From Biscogniauxia marginata (lineage: Eukaryota; Ascomycota; Sordariomycetes; Xylariales; Xylariaceae), in assembly GCA_022695795.1 (NCBI GenBank), contig MU404085.1, forward strand, positions 9,597-73,596: DNA of 64,000 nucleotides, given 5' to 3'. The position numbers were made by a program, and so were the translations under genes. Position 1 is the first letter of the stretch. Every line of letters starts with the position of its first letter. This document shows positions 24,444-35,382 of the stretch, piece by piece. The notes below the pieces were generated by a model. The model was not told the origin of the DNA. It was given only the letters and a program-made list of their open reading frames with translations, and ran no database searches.

Positions 24444-25162
24444 GTCGTCTGTCTAGATACAGGTTAGGACAAAACAAGATGAGTAGCTAATTGGTATTGG
24501 GGTTTGCCACAGAGAGACTTATTAGGTGGGCAGAGCTAAAGATGGTGGACGCAAGCGGATGCGAATGTGGATGTTTTTAAAGGAGGCGCGTTATCGAGAC
24601 GCGAACCCATGAAATGCACTGCGGGGGGTTTTCATGCAACAAAGCGAGTTTGGGACGCGTAAAGAGGCTAGGCCACCCACTTGCCCCTTGCCGATACCCA
24701 CATGTCACATGTTAAGACCTCAGGTCCTGTCAACGGGTTCCACCAAGAGATCGAATGTTCGCTCAAGCCACAGCTACTAGGTAATCACCCGAGCCTCATC
24801 AGACCCCTGTCAACTATGACGCCGAGGTCATCGGCATAGACCCGGAAACTTGTCCGATCGCTGGCTCTAGCTTGAGAAAAAAAATACGTTGCGACTTTTT
24901 ATTAGACAATCCCAACACTTTGGCATAGACTGATAATTCTTCTATTCCAGGTTCAACGTTTACCGACTCTCGTGCTCCACCCGAGTTGATGTCTTTCGAG
25001 ACTTGGAACCATTAACCACGAGACAAGATGATCTGAATTACTTACTAGTTTTTTTTTAATAAACCATATCTAAATCTCAACTCTCAACGGCTGTACGGAA
25101 TAAGTCTGGCAAATACAGCTGGCTGCAGCTTGTTTCGTCTACCCGTCGCCGTCGCCGTCGCC
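24444..25162. other. Divergent intergenic region; no gene
   Basis: Upstream regions of the unknown minus-strand gene and the ABC1 kinase gene. An A/T-rich stretch (25040-25080) precedes the kinase start. Nothing else recognised. Confidence 0.4.
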
Positions 25163-27068
25163 ATGGGAGCCCCTTGGATCAATCCTCTTCATCGCCTCGC
25201 CGGCAATGGACCCTGGACGTGCATCAACTGCCGTGCTCAACTGCTCACTCGTGCCAAACCGATCCGGGGTCCTTTCCCCCGGCGTTATGCCACCGGCTCC
25301 TCGGGCTACTCGAGACGAATACCGAACCCCCCCAGAACAAAGGTAGTTATCTTGACGGCCACTGCAACAGGTGCTACCACTGCTGGGGCCCTTGCTTTTA
25401 CCGACGAGATAAAACAAGGATACGATACAGCAGAGCGCACAGGCAGAGTCGGCACAGCATTAGCGGTATGCATCAACGAGTGAGTGGCCGGGTTCGATTA
25501 TTTCAAAGCCGTTAGAAAACTTACACCGTTGCAAGCTACCGAACCTCCCTGAGCCTCCGAGACATTACAAACGACCCTGCAGAGAAGGATGCCATATTAA
25601 AAGAATGCCATAAGAGATGTGCTGAACGAACATTAAAGGTCTTGGAGAAGAATGGAGGCATATTTATTAAGTTGGGGCAACACTTGGTATCCCCTCCCCT
25701 TTCTTCACTGGTGGCTATGGAGAGGGCTGACAGCTTTCACAGAGTGCAATGACTTATCTACTACCATATGAATGGACCAATACCTTTATACCGTTACAAG
25801 ACAAGTGTCCGGTTTCTTCATACGAATCGATCGAAGAGATGTTTCAGGCGGACACGGGAAATGAACTAAAAGACTACTTCTCCGAGTTCGCTGAGGAACC
25901 ATTGGGGGCCGCTTCTCTTGCTCAGGTTCATCTAGCGACTATAAAAGAGACGGGCCAGAAGGTGGCGGTCAAAGTCCAGCACCCCAGTCTTGCCCAGTGG
26001 GCGCCCCTCGATCTTGCATTAACTAAGTTCACCTTCTCGACCCTTAAGAAATTCTTCCCAGAGTACGACCTTGAATGGCTATCGTCTGAGATGGAAGCAT
26101 CTTTGCCACAAGAGCTTGACTTCCAGCTCGAGGCAGCCAATGCGATCCGCACCCAGCAACATTTTGCGCAGATTCCGGAACTACCCCTAGTCATACCCGA
26201 CGTGATATGGGCAAAGAAGCGGATCTTGGTCATGGCCAATGAGTCGGGAGCGCGTCTCGATGATCTCGATTATTTAGACTCAAACCATATCGATCGGGAT
26301 GAAGTGTCGGCTACTCTGGCCCATATATTTAACGAAATGATCTTCGGGAAGAACGCGTCCTTGCACTGCGACCCACACGGGGGCAACATCGCGATCCGGA
26401 AGACATCCAAGAAGAGGAAAGGTGGTGCCAACTTTGAGATTATTATGTATGACCACGGGCTGTACCGTGTGATCCCCGAAGACCTTCAACGCTCGTATGC
26501 CAAGATGTGGTTAGCGGTTATTGACGGCGATATGAACGCCATGAAGCGCTACGCCCACGAAGTTGCAGGCATCACCGAGGAGCAGTTCCCACTCTTTGCT
26601 AGCGCAATTACAGGGCGTGATTACACGGTGGTCAGCTCGTCGATTCTCAAATCGCGCTCGGACGAGGAGAAGAAAACTATGGGCGATGCGCTACAGGAGG
26701 GCCTACTCTCAGAGTTGGTCACAATGCTGGGCCAGGTGCCGCGTATCATCCTGCTCATCCTCAAGACAAATGACCTGACGCGCAGCCTCGACGAAAACCT
26801 GCACACGCGTCAGGGTCCCATGCGCAGCTTCATGATCCTAGCACGCTACTGCGCGCGTACCGTCCTACGCGAGCAGGTCGAGGGGGTCCGCCAGAGTCCA
26901 GGAAGCCTGCTCCGCCCGGGTAACGCGTTTCGATTCATTGCCGCGTGGATGGGATATCTGCGCGTGGAGCTGAAGCTCGAGATCTTTGAGCTTTGGCTTA
27001 GCATTAAGAGGATCGTCGGAATCAACACGGCGATGAATTACGGGGCTACGCCCGCGGTATTGAAATAA
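25163..27068 (+). CDS. ABC1/ADCK/UbiB-family atypical kinase, mitochondrial (Mcp2/Cqd2-like)
   Basis: Three exons: 25163-25479, 25536-25686, 25743-27068; 597 residues. The start at 25163 is the first ATG in frame. The N-terminus is Arg-rich (RAKPIRGPFPRRYATGSS), like a mitochondrial presequence, followed by a hydrophobic VVILTATATGATTAGALAF membrane segment. UbiB hallmarks are GGIFIKLGQHL (KxGQ motif), the Ala-rich loop GAASLAQVHLA replacing the glycine loop, VAVKVQHP with the ATP-site Lys, ELDFQLEAAN, CDPHGGNIAI and YDHGLYR in place of DFG. The family regulates or transports coenzyme Q and related lipids. The TM plus ADCK1-type sequence suggests the inner-membrane Mcp2/Cqd2 subgroup rather than Coq8, because the Coq8 A-rich loop and KxGQ context differ; this assignment is inference. 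Confidence 0.92.
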
Positions 27069-27880
27069 TTACCGTAATGGCTACAATAGTGCAACATTGC
27101 AGAGAGGCTGATGAACAACTACATATAGTACCTACCTAGCTAGGATAGGGGCCGACTGATGATGATATAGGGGTAAGACGAAGTAATGAGGGAGCTTTAT
27201 TTAACTGGCAGAGTGATGGGAATACTCATGTAGGTGGTAAACATGGCATAGCATATAGAGAGGCATAGGCACGATAACCTGGTTTTTTCTTCTTTCTCTA
27301 TGGGTAGAAGACAACTGGAAGGACGGAAAGAAGGGTTCAAGGAAGGACAGACAAGACGCATCATTGCTTAGCGTATGCATATATATATATATATATGTTG
27401 GGGCATTATACAGCACTGATAAAGGGGTCGAAAATAAGCTTTTTTAAGAGAAAAAGAAAGCAACAGAAACTACCTAACGGTTGCGATATAGGAATGACTA
27501 TAATACTTAGATAGAGTATAATGCCCAAAGCCATAGTTGACTATATGTCAGAATCGAAATAATCTATATTGTAGTTTGTGAAGTCATAAAGTCCAAACTC
27601 GATGGTTCGTATGGGGATGAAAAGTGATCTTACTGTCGAACAAATCAAGTGAACATTGGCCGTATGGCTCGTCGGTGGAGGTCGCCAAAGGTCAAACAGC
27701 AATTGCCATTCAAGCTAATGTGAAGAAAATGACGAATTTAATCTCTTTTAACGGCTATGAAGATATGTCTGTTTATATCAACACAATACCCATCAGCAAG
27801 AATAGTGAACGACACCGAGATGTACAATCCCACTCTGTCCATCTAGGCAGCTACTAAGTATACATCCGTCCGTCCGTCCG
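27069..27880. other. Intergenic; simple repeats only
   Basis: An (AT)n run at about 27378-27396 and a CGTC tandem repeat at 27866-27881. The 77-codon ORF at 27624-27857 has no recognisable features. It marks the shift from dense housekeeping genes to sparse accessory DNA. Confidence 0.4.
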
Positions 27881-28288
27881 TCACTCACAGACGACATCAA
27901 AACTCGGCACGTCGATAACCTCCACATCCGGCTGCAGGCAACCCTCGGGGGTCGTGCTCGTGAGCACGTCGATGATGCCCCCGGTGTCGCAGTCGTCGTT
28001 GTTGTACAGGTAGACGGCGCAGCCGTCGCGGATGTCGCCGCGCGTGTAGGAGCCGAAGGACCCGTTCCGGATCCCCTGCGTGCACCCTTGCGACCCGGTC
28101 CCGCTGTACGGGTCCCGAGCCCCCGTGCACCGCTCCCTGCTCTGGTACACCGAGAACGACCAGGCTACGTCCTGGCGGCGCGCTGCCGGGAGTGACTTGT
28201 CCACGGCGGCCGCGGTGACCACGCCGGCGAGCGCGGGGAGGAGGAGGAGCAGGGTCGATGACCCGGATGAGGCGGAGGGGAACTTCAT
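27881..28288 (-). CDS. Small secreted cysteine-containing protein, effector candidate
   Basis: A single exon of 135 residues. The start at 28288 is chosen because it opens a signal peptide (MKFPS..., hydrophobic STLLLLLPALAGVVTAAA). AVDKSLPAARRQD resembles a propeptide, and RRQ could be a Kex2-type site. The mature part holds six Cys (CTG, GCT, GCAVY, DDCD, GCLQP, VVCE), an even number compatible with three disulfides, and ends at the last Cys. There is no known domain. Size, secretion and Cys content fit a fungal effector or antimicrobial-type protein, but that is inference. The gene is GC-rich compared with its AT-richer flanks. Confidence 0.7.
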   Translation of the reverse strand: MKFPSASSGSSTLLLLLPALAGVVTAAAVDKSLPAARRQDVAWSFSVYQSRERCTGARDPYSGTGSQGCTQGIRNGSFGSYTRGDIRDGCAVYLYNNDDCDTGGIIDVLTSTTPEGCLQPDVEVIDVPSFDVVCE

Positions 28289-29372
28289 GTTTTCTTTTCG
28301 AGATAAAAGTTTACGGAAGAGGGTTTCGAAAAGTGTAACTTGTCCGGTAAATAGGCCAGTGTTTATAAGTTGGATAAACGCTCTCGGAGGGAAGAAACTA
28401 AGGGGGAAGTGTTTGGTTCCTATAATATTCAGAAATGCTTGCCAGTGAACTATATAGGTAACTGGCTGGGCCTGCATATGTGAGGAATGAGGGATGAGGA
28501 TAATACCGTGAGTTTTCAGCGTTTTGGACATGTGCCCGTCTTATACACCTTTCTACCTTCTCATTAGACATTGTTCTATATTCGCATGACACAGCCCGTA
28601 CTCTCATGTGCCTTCACGACGGCATTATATTGCGAGTATGACGCCCGACGATGATCTCGGGCTTATCCTTGCCATAGAAGGACGAGTCTGGTAATCTGTG
28701 CTGATCATCTGATTCATTCTCAGTTCTACACGATGTAAAGAAGAATGTAACGTCGGACCCCAAGTTGGCAGTGGTGAGGCGCTCGTGTGTTCCGCACTTC
28801 AGCTCCAGACGTCATCTTACAAGATGATTCTAATTGTAGCCAAGTTTGTGCTACAATCTACATCTGTGTAGGAATACGGCTTTCACGCATGGTTATAGTT
28901 CCTATGCCTACCCCCCTTTTCCTTTCCTTTAGCACTTTAAACTCTTTGACGATCAGTGCACCTCGATAACTATTTTTGGTAAATGTGGTAAGAATTGTCG
29001 GTAGATACTCAAGCTGAGAGCTCCGTAGTACATCGAGACAGCCTCTTACGCTGTGGCATGACATCCTCCAGCCATTGTACGGATTTGCTGGCCGCGACTA
29101 AATGTAAGGCTCGATATATCTCGGTTAGAAAATCTGGAAGGCTTTCTAAATAAGACTTAGGTACGGTTGATTTGAACGGGTTACATTCTAGTTTCTTGCA
29201 ACTGATAACAACTGATAAGAGAAATCCCAGTGTTTAAAACCGTAGGCCTACATACTTTTACCATAGAAGCACCTGGTTCTTACTTCCGATTTGATGCCAA
29301 CCCACGATCCCGGCCCCTAGGTGCACATCTTCTTTAGCTATGAAGATCCGTTTTGTCTATATTATAGTCTGC
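28289..29372. other. Gene-free stretch, about 1.1 kb
   Basis: Upstream of the secreted-protein gene and downstream of the next minus-strand gene. Only short open frames are seen, with no supporting features. Composition is moderately AT-rich. Confidence 0.4.
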
Positions 29373-30011
29373 CTAAGTAGGATTTTCCAGCCTAACCACT
29401 CCACTGGGGTCTGAAGTCTCAAAATGACCATCTCCACCAACCCCCATAGATTTCAGGTTCAGGAGTACCAAGGACGATCGAAAGTCGGCCCTGACATTCA
29501 GCCGCTCGCCTTCAGCCTCGCGGCCTTCCTTCAACGTCACCAGCAAGCATGTCTTATCGTCCATGGTCTGTTTGTCGAGAATGACGAAATGCTCGGGAAC
29601 GATACCTTGCCTAGCTCGATCGAAATGCTCCTCGGCAAACTTGGCAACATCCTCGACGCTCCAGTCCCGAAAGGGGTACGAGACTGGCTGTCCTACCGGC
29701 GCCCTGGTAGGTCTAGTGATACCCGCGACATTAAGAGTATCGACTAGTACAGCTATTTCCGTCGTGCTTAGCACGATTTCAATACGCTCTTAAATAGAAT
29801 GTCTAAGATAATGCATTATCAAATACATACCAATCCAGTCAGCACCCTGGAGCTCCGGTGCGGCCAAACTGTGCGTGAAGAATTCGTCTAAGACCTGATC
29901 GATATCTAGTCAGCGCATGCACGTTTCGCAAAAGATTTCACGAACATCTTGAGATATGGGGGCCGTGCAGAACACGGGAATGGTATCCTGTAGTGCGTCT
30001 GAATCTGCCAT
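29373..30011 (-). CDS. Uncharacterised protein, possibly DUF6924-like
   Basis: Three exons reconstructed by phase: 30011-29946, 29894-29831, 29788-29373; 181 residues. The N-terminus MADSDALQDTIPVF continues to ISQDVLDEFFTHSL and GADWIERIEIVL. The body carries YPFRDWSVEDVAKFAEEHFD, EHFVILDKQTMDDKTCLLVT and NVRADFRSSLVLLNLKSMG. The last segment is reminiscent of DUF6924 proteins, but I could not confirm it. There is no signal peptide, TM or catalytic motif. The first intron has a GTTCGT donor, as in the porin gene, and a gctgac branch site. The second is only 42 bp. Without the first intron a TGA interrupts the frame. Confidence 0.55.
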
Positions 30012-30628
30012 GCTTGACACAGCGCCGATCAATGGAATAAGAAAGCCGAACTTTTGGCGTGTGAAGTTGGATGAGATGAAGTCAGACTGGTTTGTTCGTA
30101 CGTCCTTTTAATACAACACCTAAGACCAGTTGGGGTTTGACATTGGTAAAAGTGACGTCAAAGATAGCCGGATTGTATCCAATTAATTACCAAGAAATAA
30201 TAGCCCCCTCGGCCGCGCGAATACCTGCTTAGGTACCTACCTACATAAGATTATAAGCCTCACCGATAATCTTACAAGTTACACAAACGGCCTACCCTAC
30301 GTGGATGAGACATGTCAGCACGGGGCCTACGGCAAATGTATCTAAGCCTTTGGTGCTCCGCCATTGTAACAGGAGCGTGATCGAAGATCGTCGATGGCGA
30401 TGAATTGAAGTGCTACCAGCCTCGCAAAGACAGTCGGGGGCCATGTCTAAATATACTCCTTTGGGTATTTGGGTATCATGGGCGAGAGAGGGAACGCAGT
30501 AGTATCAATTTAGGCGTATAAAAGCCGGCCGTCCTGGCAAGGCATGGGAAGTTTATTGTTGAGCATCGTAGAGTTAGAGAGTAGCCCCTTTTTCATATCG
30601 CATCAGTTTCTTCCAAGAGCCCGTCATC
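30012..30628. promoter_or_regulatory. Divergent promoter, unknown protein / secreted nuclease
   Basis: Contains a palindrome-rich cttaggtacctacctac (30229-30245). A TATA-like gtataaaagcc at about 30519-30529 lies roughly 100 bp upstream of the nuclease start, a credible core promoter for that gene. Confidence 0.45.
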
Positions 30629-31536
30629 ATGTTGAACACCTTGAACCTTCCCGGCGTCGTTGTTCTCGCGATTGGATTCCTAGCAACAGGAGCCACGACG
30701 CAGAACATCCGTAATTATAGCTGCAACAACCAGCCCAACATCTGCTCCAACATTTGCTTCTGGCAGATCTGTGTCCACCCGGACCAAACAACGTACACCT
30801 ACGATAGCGCGGGACCCGTCGCCCAGAGACGTACCGACTGCGGTGTAACTCATAATCCTCGTCCATGCCAGCTGCCCAACTTTGCGAATCCAGGCGATGA
30901 AGCCGATGAGTTTCCCTTTGCGAGCATGGCCGAGGGAGGCCGTACTCCCTACGGAGATGGTGCCAGCCTCCTCTGTGTGCCTAGCTCGGAACAGCGTGGT
31001 AAGTCTCTCAACCAACTAAAGTCTACTATAGTCATAAAGAAATAAAGGAGGAAAGAACAAGTCTAATAACCTACGCACCAACAGTCCAAGGCGGGGTTAT
31101 AACCCAGATGTATCGAGGCCTTGCGCAAGGAACGGTCTTCGAGCTGGCATTGCAAAACACCGACGGCATGTGAGTAGAAGCTCCTTTGAGACAATGCCAG
31201 CGTGGACGCACATTCTAATGACGAAAAAAAAACCACAGCCCCTATTGCGATCCCAGCGCCACGCCGAATCCGGGCTCTTGCGACGGAGCGGACTTCAACG
31301 GGGTCCACTATTTCCCAGACGACGACATCTATTGTCAATGGGACGTGGATGCCTCTAGAACGATATCGTGCGTCGATGGCCAGGACGGATCCTTAGTAGA
31401 CCCTCCCGCCCGGCTTCGTCTGAGGGACCAAGAGCCTAAGCAGGCGAACTGGAGTGCTTTGTTGCACATTCGAGAACCGGAGCTGGTCCGGCGTCTTGCG
31501 GCGCCGCGCCCCGTCGGGCTAAAGTTCGATGCCTAA
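30629..31536 (+). CDS. Secreted NucA/NucB-type deoxyribonuclease domain protein
   Basis: Three exons, 30629-30998, 31085-31169, 31239-31536, totalling 250 residues with phases agreeing. A signal peptide opens the protein (MLNTLNLPGVVVLAIGFLATGATTQ in outline). The mature N-terminus is Cys-rich (SCNNQPNICSNICFWQICVH). The segment DEADEFPFASMAEGG followed by LLCVPSSEQRVQGG matches the NucA/NucB DNase signature (DEYPFAS..EGG ... CV...EN..QG), with Asp/Glu/His-type catalytic features plausible. The tail has further Cys (YCDPSATPNPGSCDG, YCQWDVD, SCVDGQDG). Secreted DNases could serve nutrient scavenging or destruction of extracellular DNA; the role here is inferred. It lies in accessory DNA beside a decayed transporter. 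Confidence 0.75.
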
Positions 31537-32124
31537 ACAAACCAAAACGAGATGAATATCAGACCGTGGTGTATCTCTCTGGAATAGGAAGGTTGATGGG
31601 TCATGGTATTCCTATTATGTTGGTGTAGGATGGTGTCTTACTACACGTCTCCGTTTGTCTACGATTCTATTCGCGGGATAATTATACATATTAGCCTAGT
31701 CCTATCTTTTCACAATGTCTGGCAGACTTGATATCTTAGTTGGTATATATGGTCTACGGTGGTCAGCACCGTGACAATCTGTGAAGGGTGTCTCTTAACT
31801 AGAGTAATTGGCCTATTCTTTACCATCCGTTCTTGATATCGCACGTCGTTTACTATGAAAATCCATGGCCAACTATTGTGCTAGCTTTGATTGATTCACC
31901 AAGAGGAATAGAGGCAAAAGTACTGCTTCATCACAGAGTTATGGGTGAGCGATGGTGTTTTGTCTAGTTATTCTAGGGCTACATAGAGACAAGGATGTTG
32001 AAATATAAGCCTCACCAGGTTAAGGTACATATAACATTTTTCCCTAATTCAACAGACAAAACACGGGTCCCGCGGCTCCCGAGGACTCGAGCCGTTTCCT
32101 ATAGGCAGCATGCGAACCATTTAA
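31537..32124. other. Intergenic; no gene
   Basis: 3' flank of the nuclease gene and region beyond the decayed end of the MFS pseudogene. Nothing recognised. Confidence 0.35.
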
Positions 32125-33656
32125 ACAATTGAGTGTACCCTACAAGTGAAAACTGCCGCACCGAGGTCGACCATTACCCACGTAATCACGCGCTCAGACG
32201 GCCAAGTTTCAAGAGCAAATACGATCCAGTTGGTAATTAACTGCTCTAGGCCGACTCTAGGCTAGACAGTAGAAGGGATTAGAAATCGCTCGGGTGTACC
32301 TACAAACGAGCCGGCCGGAATCAAGATAACACCTGGGATCATGCATGGTGCTCTAAATTCGGCCTTTCCTTGCCCGTTTGCACGGGCGCGGAGGCGTTTG
32401 TAAACTCGATCGATAAAGAAGCCCCCGAACTGTGAAGCTACGGTGGTGCCAATGGCGATGGAAATGTAGTGCACGCTACTGATGGCTTCGGATTGGTGGT
32501 AACGGTCGATCCAACGCGTAGCAAATGTGGAGAGCAGACCCCAAAGTTCAGGGCTAGCACCAGTGATATGACCTGGATTACCGGTCGTTTGACAAGGAGT
32601 CGTACGGAACGCAGAAGATATACAGAGAGCCTTGGGAAGAAGTCTCGCCTCATGGCCACAGTCCAGGGCGGCTGAAGCTGCGGTTGAACCGTCTCAAGAT
32701 GAGCTTTCACAAGCCGGGAAGATGCTGCTTTGCGACGAAGTAGTACAGCCGTATATGACTCTCGAATGTACGCGATACCGAGAACCGTTACCTCGGAATT
32801 GAATATACTGACCGTCCAGAACAGCCAAGGCCAGCCGACCTGCTGGGTAAGAAGCCCTCCAACGATGGAGCCAATAGCTGGTCCGAAGTAAGGTAGAAAA
32901 GAGGCTATCGCAAGAGATTTCCCACAATCTTCAGCACGATACATATCTGCCATGACAGGGTCGGTAAGCTAAGATATAATTGCATTAGCTCATTGTCGTA
33001 AGCGTCTCAAGGAAAGGGTCTGATTACCGTGACACCAACCGCCGTGCCTGTGCCCGTCATGAACGTGCCAACTATCATCAAACCGACCGATTTATTGACT
33101 GGATAGAGTGCGTTCCAAAATATATACCAACAATTGCAAACTGCCAAGATATATTTGCGCCCAGCCATTCCAGAGATCGGCGCGATGAGGAATGAGGAAT
33201 GAAGCAAAGCCCAGGCCCAAGAAGTAGGTTGAGAACGTGATTTGGTTGTTGAGGCATCGATGCCCAAATCATAGGATATGTCCCCAGGAGCAGCAGCCAT
33301 CATACTGACAGACATCAAAGTAACTAGCTGGCCGATTGAGAAAATAACACCAATAGTGAGTTTCCGGATCGAACTCCAATTATATGGACCGTTAGGGTCA
33401 TCAATGCCGTCCCAGGTGCACTATACCAAAAACCATTGTCAGCGATTGAGAAGGATTTACCGAGTCTGTAACTTGGGTTAGTATCGAAACATACCCCATA
33501 TTCTTTCATCGACTCATCGAGATGTCTGCGCCGTTCTGCGTCACGATCACCTGTGGTAGTGGTGTTTGCGGCTTCTGTAAAGCCTGGGACACCCATATCT
33601 CCATCAGTTTCTGGCTGTATTAAGACCCTTTGGATCTTCTCTGCCTCTGCGGCCAT
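32125..33656 (-). pseudogene. Decayed MFS drug:H+ antiporter (DHA1-like)
   Basis: Exon 1 (from 33656) gives a hydrophilic N-terminus ending MKEYG. A gtatgt intron leads to WDGIDDPNGPYNWSSIRK, the usual entry to the first helix of fungal DHA1 transporters. Later segments are clear: FLIAPISGMAGRKYILAVCNCWYI, VMADMYRAEDCGKSLAIASF, FLPYFGPAIGSIVGGLL, WPWLFW. Damage is visible. A 1-nt loss after DAST and a 7-bp tandem duplication (ttcctca, near 33190) leave about 18 residues out of frame before the frame returns. After ALNFG another frameshift separates the STFATRWIDRYHQSEAIS part. The C-terminus breaks off after GVILIPAGSFV, with a helix-like remnant (TWVMVDLGAAVF) downstream at about 32160-32220. 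The substrate is unknown, and it is unlikely to be functional. Confidence 0.8.
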
Positions 33657-34226
33657 TTTTTCTCTGCAAAACTAATCGGCAACATAAGAGTGTGAGAAGA
33701 AAACAGCGCTGCTGTGGGAGGAGAGGAGGAGAAGAGAGGTGGTGCTTGTGTATTTGAGGCCGAAGTGACATACATTGCCTATTCCATCTGTGGAAGGTTA
33801 TGAAAATGGGATTCTCATCATTGTCACAATGAAGTTTTAAGACACCTACTGAGCCCTTTTTTTGCCTCTGCAAGGTATAGCCTAGTACCTGCCTAGGTTG
33901 CCAAAATGGGGTTTTCAAGAGCGATCGATAGGTTTGTGCTTGCACGTATCTCCGAGCCGTCTTACCCGAGGATTCAGTTCGCCGTTGCATTACAAGTTGT
34001 GGTAACAAATACATGCCCATATCCTTTGCCCACCCACACAGACACCTTCTGGGCTGACTCGACTGTCCGTTATGAATCAACACAGCTGAGACTACAGAAT
34101 ACCGAAAACGTGTACGGATGATAAGCTGCTCTAAGATATAAGCACAACCATATGTATCTAGCTAGATCTCGAGGTCCAACTGATAGTTTAGGATCGAGAG
34201 ATCCTAACAACATCTAATATTAGTAG
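33657..34226. other. Intergenic; no gene
   Basis: Promoter side of the MFS pseudogene. A plus-strand 71-codon frame (33906-34121) and a minus-strand 159-codon frame (33604-34083) overlap each other and the pseudogene start and look like chance. Confidence 0.35.
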
Positions 34227-34613
34227 CTATACTAACAGCTCACGGGGAATAAAGGAGCTATTATCTAAGGTACTAACTGCACTAAACGCATAGATAATAA
34301 ATAGCAGGAAAGGTGTGAGAGATAACGACGTGGTTACTATTGGAGGAACTATAATTACGGCTACCCAGGGAACCATGCCTCCTCCTACATACAAAACACC
34401 TATTTGTTCTGCCATGTCACTTATACCGTCTTGTATCTTACACTGCAACTCTCGGTGGTATACATCTCGATACCCCAGCAGATAGGCTCTTGCATCGTTC
34501 ATATTTTCAGCTATATACATGGAGCAGCTTAGCGTTCGTGAGCAGGTAATACCACGCAAGCACAAGGTCGCAATATGCCAACACCACACAGCTAGCCCAC
34601 GTAGACTATTCAC
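34227..34613 (-). CDS. Hypothetical membrane protein or gene fragment
   Basis: 128 codons. A soluble stretch (YIAENMNDARAYLLGYRDVYH, then CKIQDGISDMAEQIG) is followed by hydrophobic segments VPWVAVIIVPPIV and SLTPFLLFIIYAFSAV. It reads more like protein than most chance frames, yet there is no recognisable family, the start is arbitrary, and a Cys/Trp-rich head looks non-coding. It may be a fragment of a larger gene. Confidence 0.3.
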   Translation of the reverse strand: MNSLRGLAVWCWHIATLCLRGITCSRTLSCSMYIAENMNDARAYLLGYRDVYHRELQCKIQDGISDMAEQIGVLYVGGGMVPWVAVIIVPPIVTTSLSLTPFLLFIIYAFSAVSTLDNSSFIPRELLV

Positions 34614-34821
34614 TATTCTACTATACTAGGGTTGGCTGCAAGATTGTCCCACCTTCACGCAGACGAGCAATCTGTCACTTGTGATCAACCAGAGATTTCC
34701 CTATTGCGAGGTGGGGGCCATTTGATGGTTCATCACTTAAAAACACAGCGGGACAAACTCATTATAATCACTCAACCGTACGAACTCCTAATCTTCTAAG
34801 CCTCGACAATTCAACACTATC

Positions 34822-35382
34822 ATGTACGTACTCGAAACTTCACCAGAATTTCAATTCTTCGCGTCTTCGAGATGTCGCCTCGATGGGATAGAATCTCTAG
34901 GAAATGGACGGTTCAGATTGGGCTTGAAGAGGTTACCCGAGATATTTAAGAACATGATCCGTAAATACTGTGAAGACGAGCTAGTAAGTTCGCTTAAGAA
35001 AAAAACAAGTATATTATCTAACTGTAAGCAGCCAGCCAATATTCACAGCTTTGCAGAGAAGAAAGGCTTCCGCGTCGGGCGAGTCACGCTGGGGCCAGAT
35101 CTTGTATGGATAGACAGAAGCAGCTTTCCAGCTTTCCACCCAAAGTCTCGATGTCATGTCCTTTTAGCAGTCGCACCGCCTGTTCAGACTGGGGATCCAG
35201 CGACGAATGCGTCAGCTAGAACCATGTTAACAATTCGATCCCAGAAAGACGAATCCAAAAATGTAGATATTGAATGGCATGTTGGATATGTTTACATGCT
35301 AGAAGAGGGGGAGGTGGCTCAAGTATCTGATGGAGATTTCGCATTCATCGGTATCCAATATGCTACCAGGCCTGTGTCGTGA
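34822..35382 (+). CDS. Hypothetical protein
   Basis: An intronless frame of 186 residues starting at an ATG preceded by a gap-free 5' region. Features: LGLKRLPEIFKNMIRKYCEDEL, LKKKTSILSNCKQPANIHSFAEKK, CHVLLAVAPPVQTGDP, and a C-terminal half DIEWHVGYVYMLEEGEVAQVSDGDFAFIGIQYATR with beta-strand character. There is no signal peptide, TM or known motif. Composition and length suggest a real or recently dead gene at the edge of the decayed region. Confidence 0.5.
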   Translation: MYVLETSPEFQFFASSRCRLDGIESLGNGRFRLGLKRLPEIFKNMIRKYCEDELVSSLKKKTSILSNCKQPANIHSFAEKKGFRVGRVTLGPDLVWIDRSSFPAFHPKSRCHVLLAVAPPVQTGDPATNASARTMLTIRSQKDESKNVDIEWHVGYVYMLEEGEVAQVSDGDFAFIGIQYATRPVS

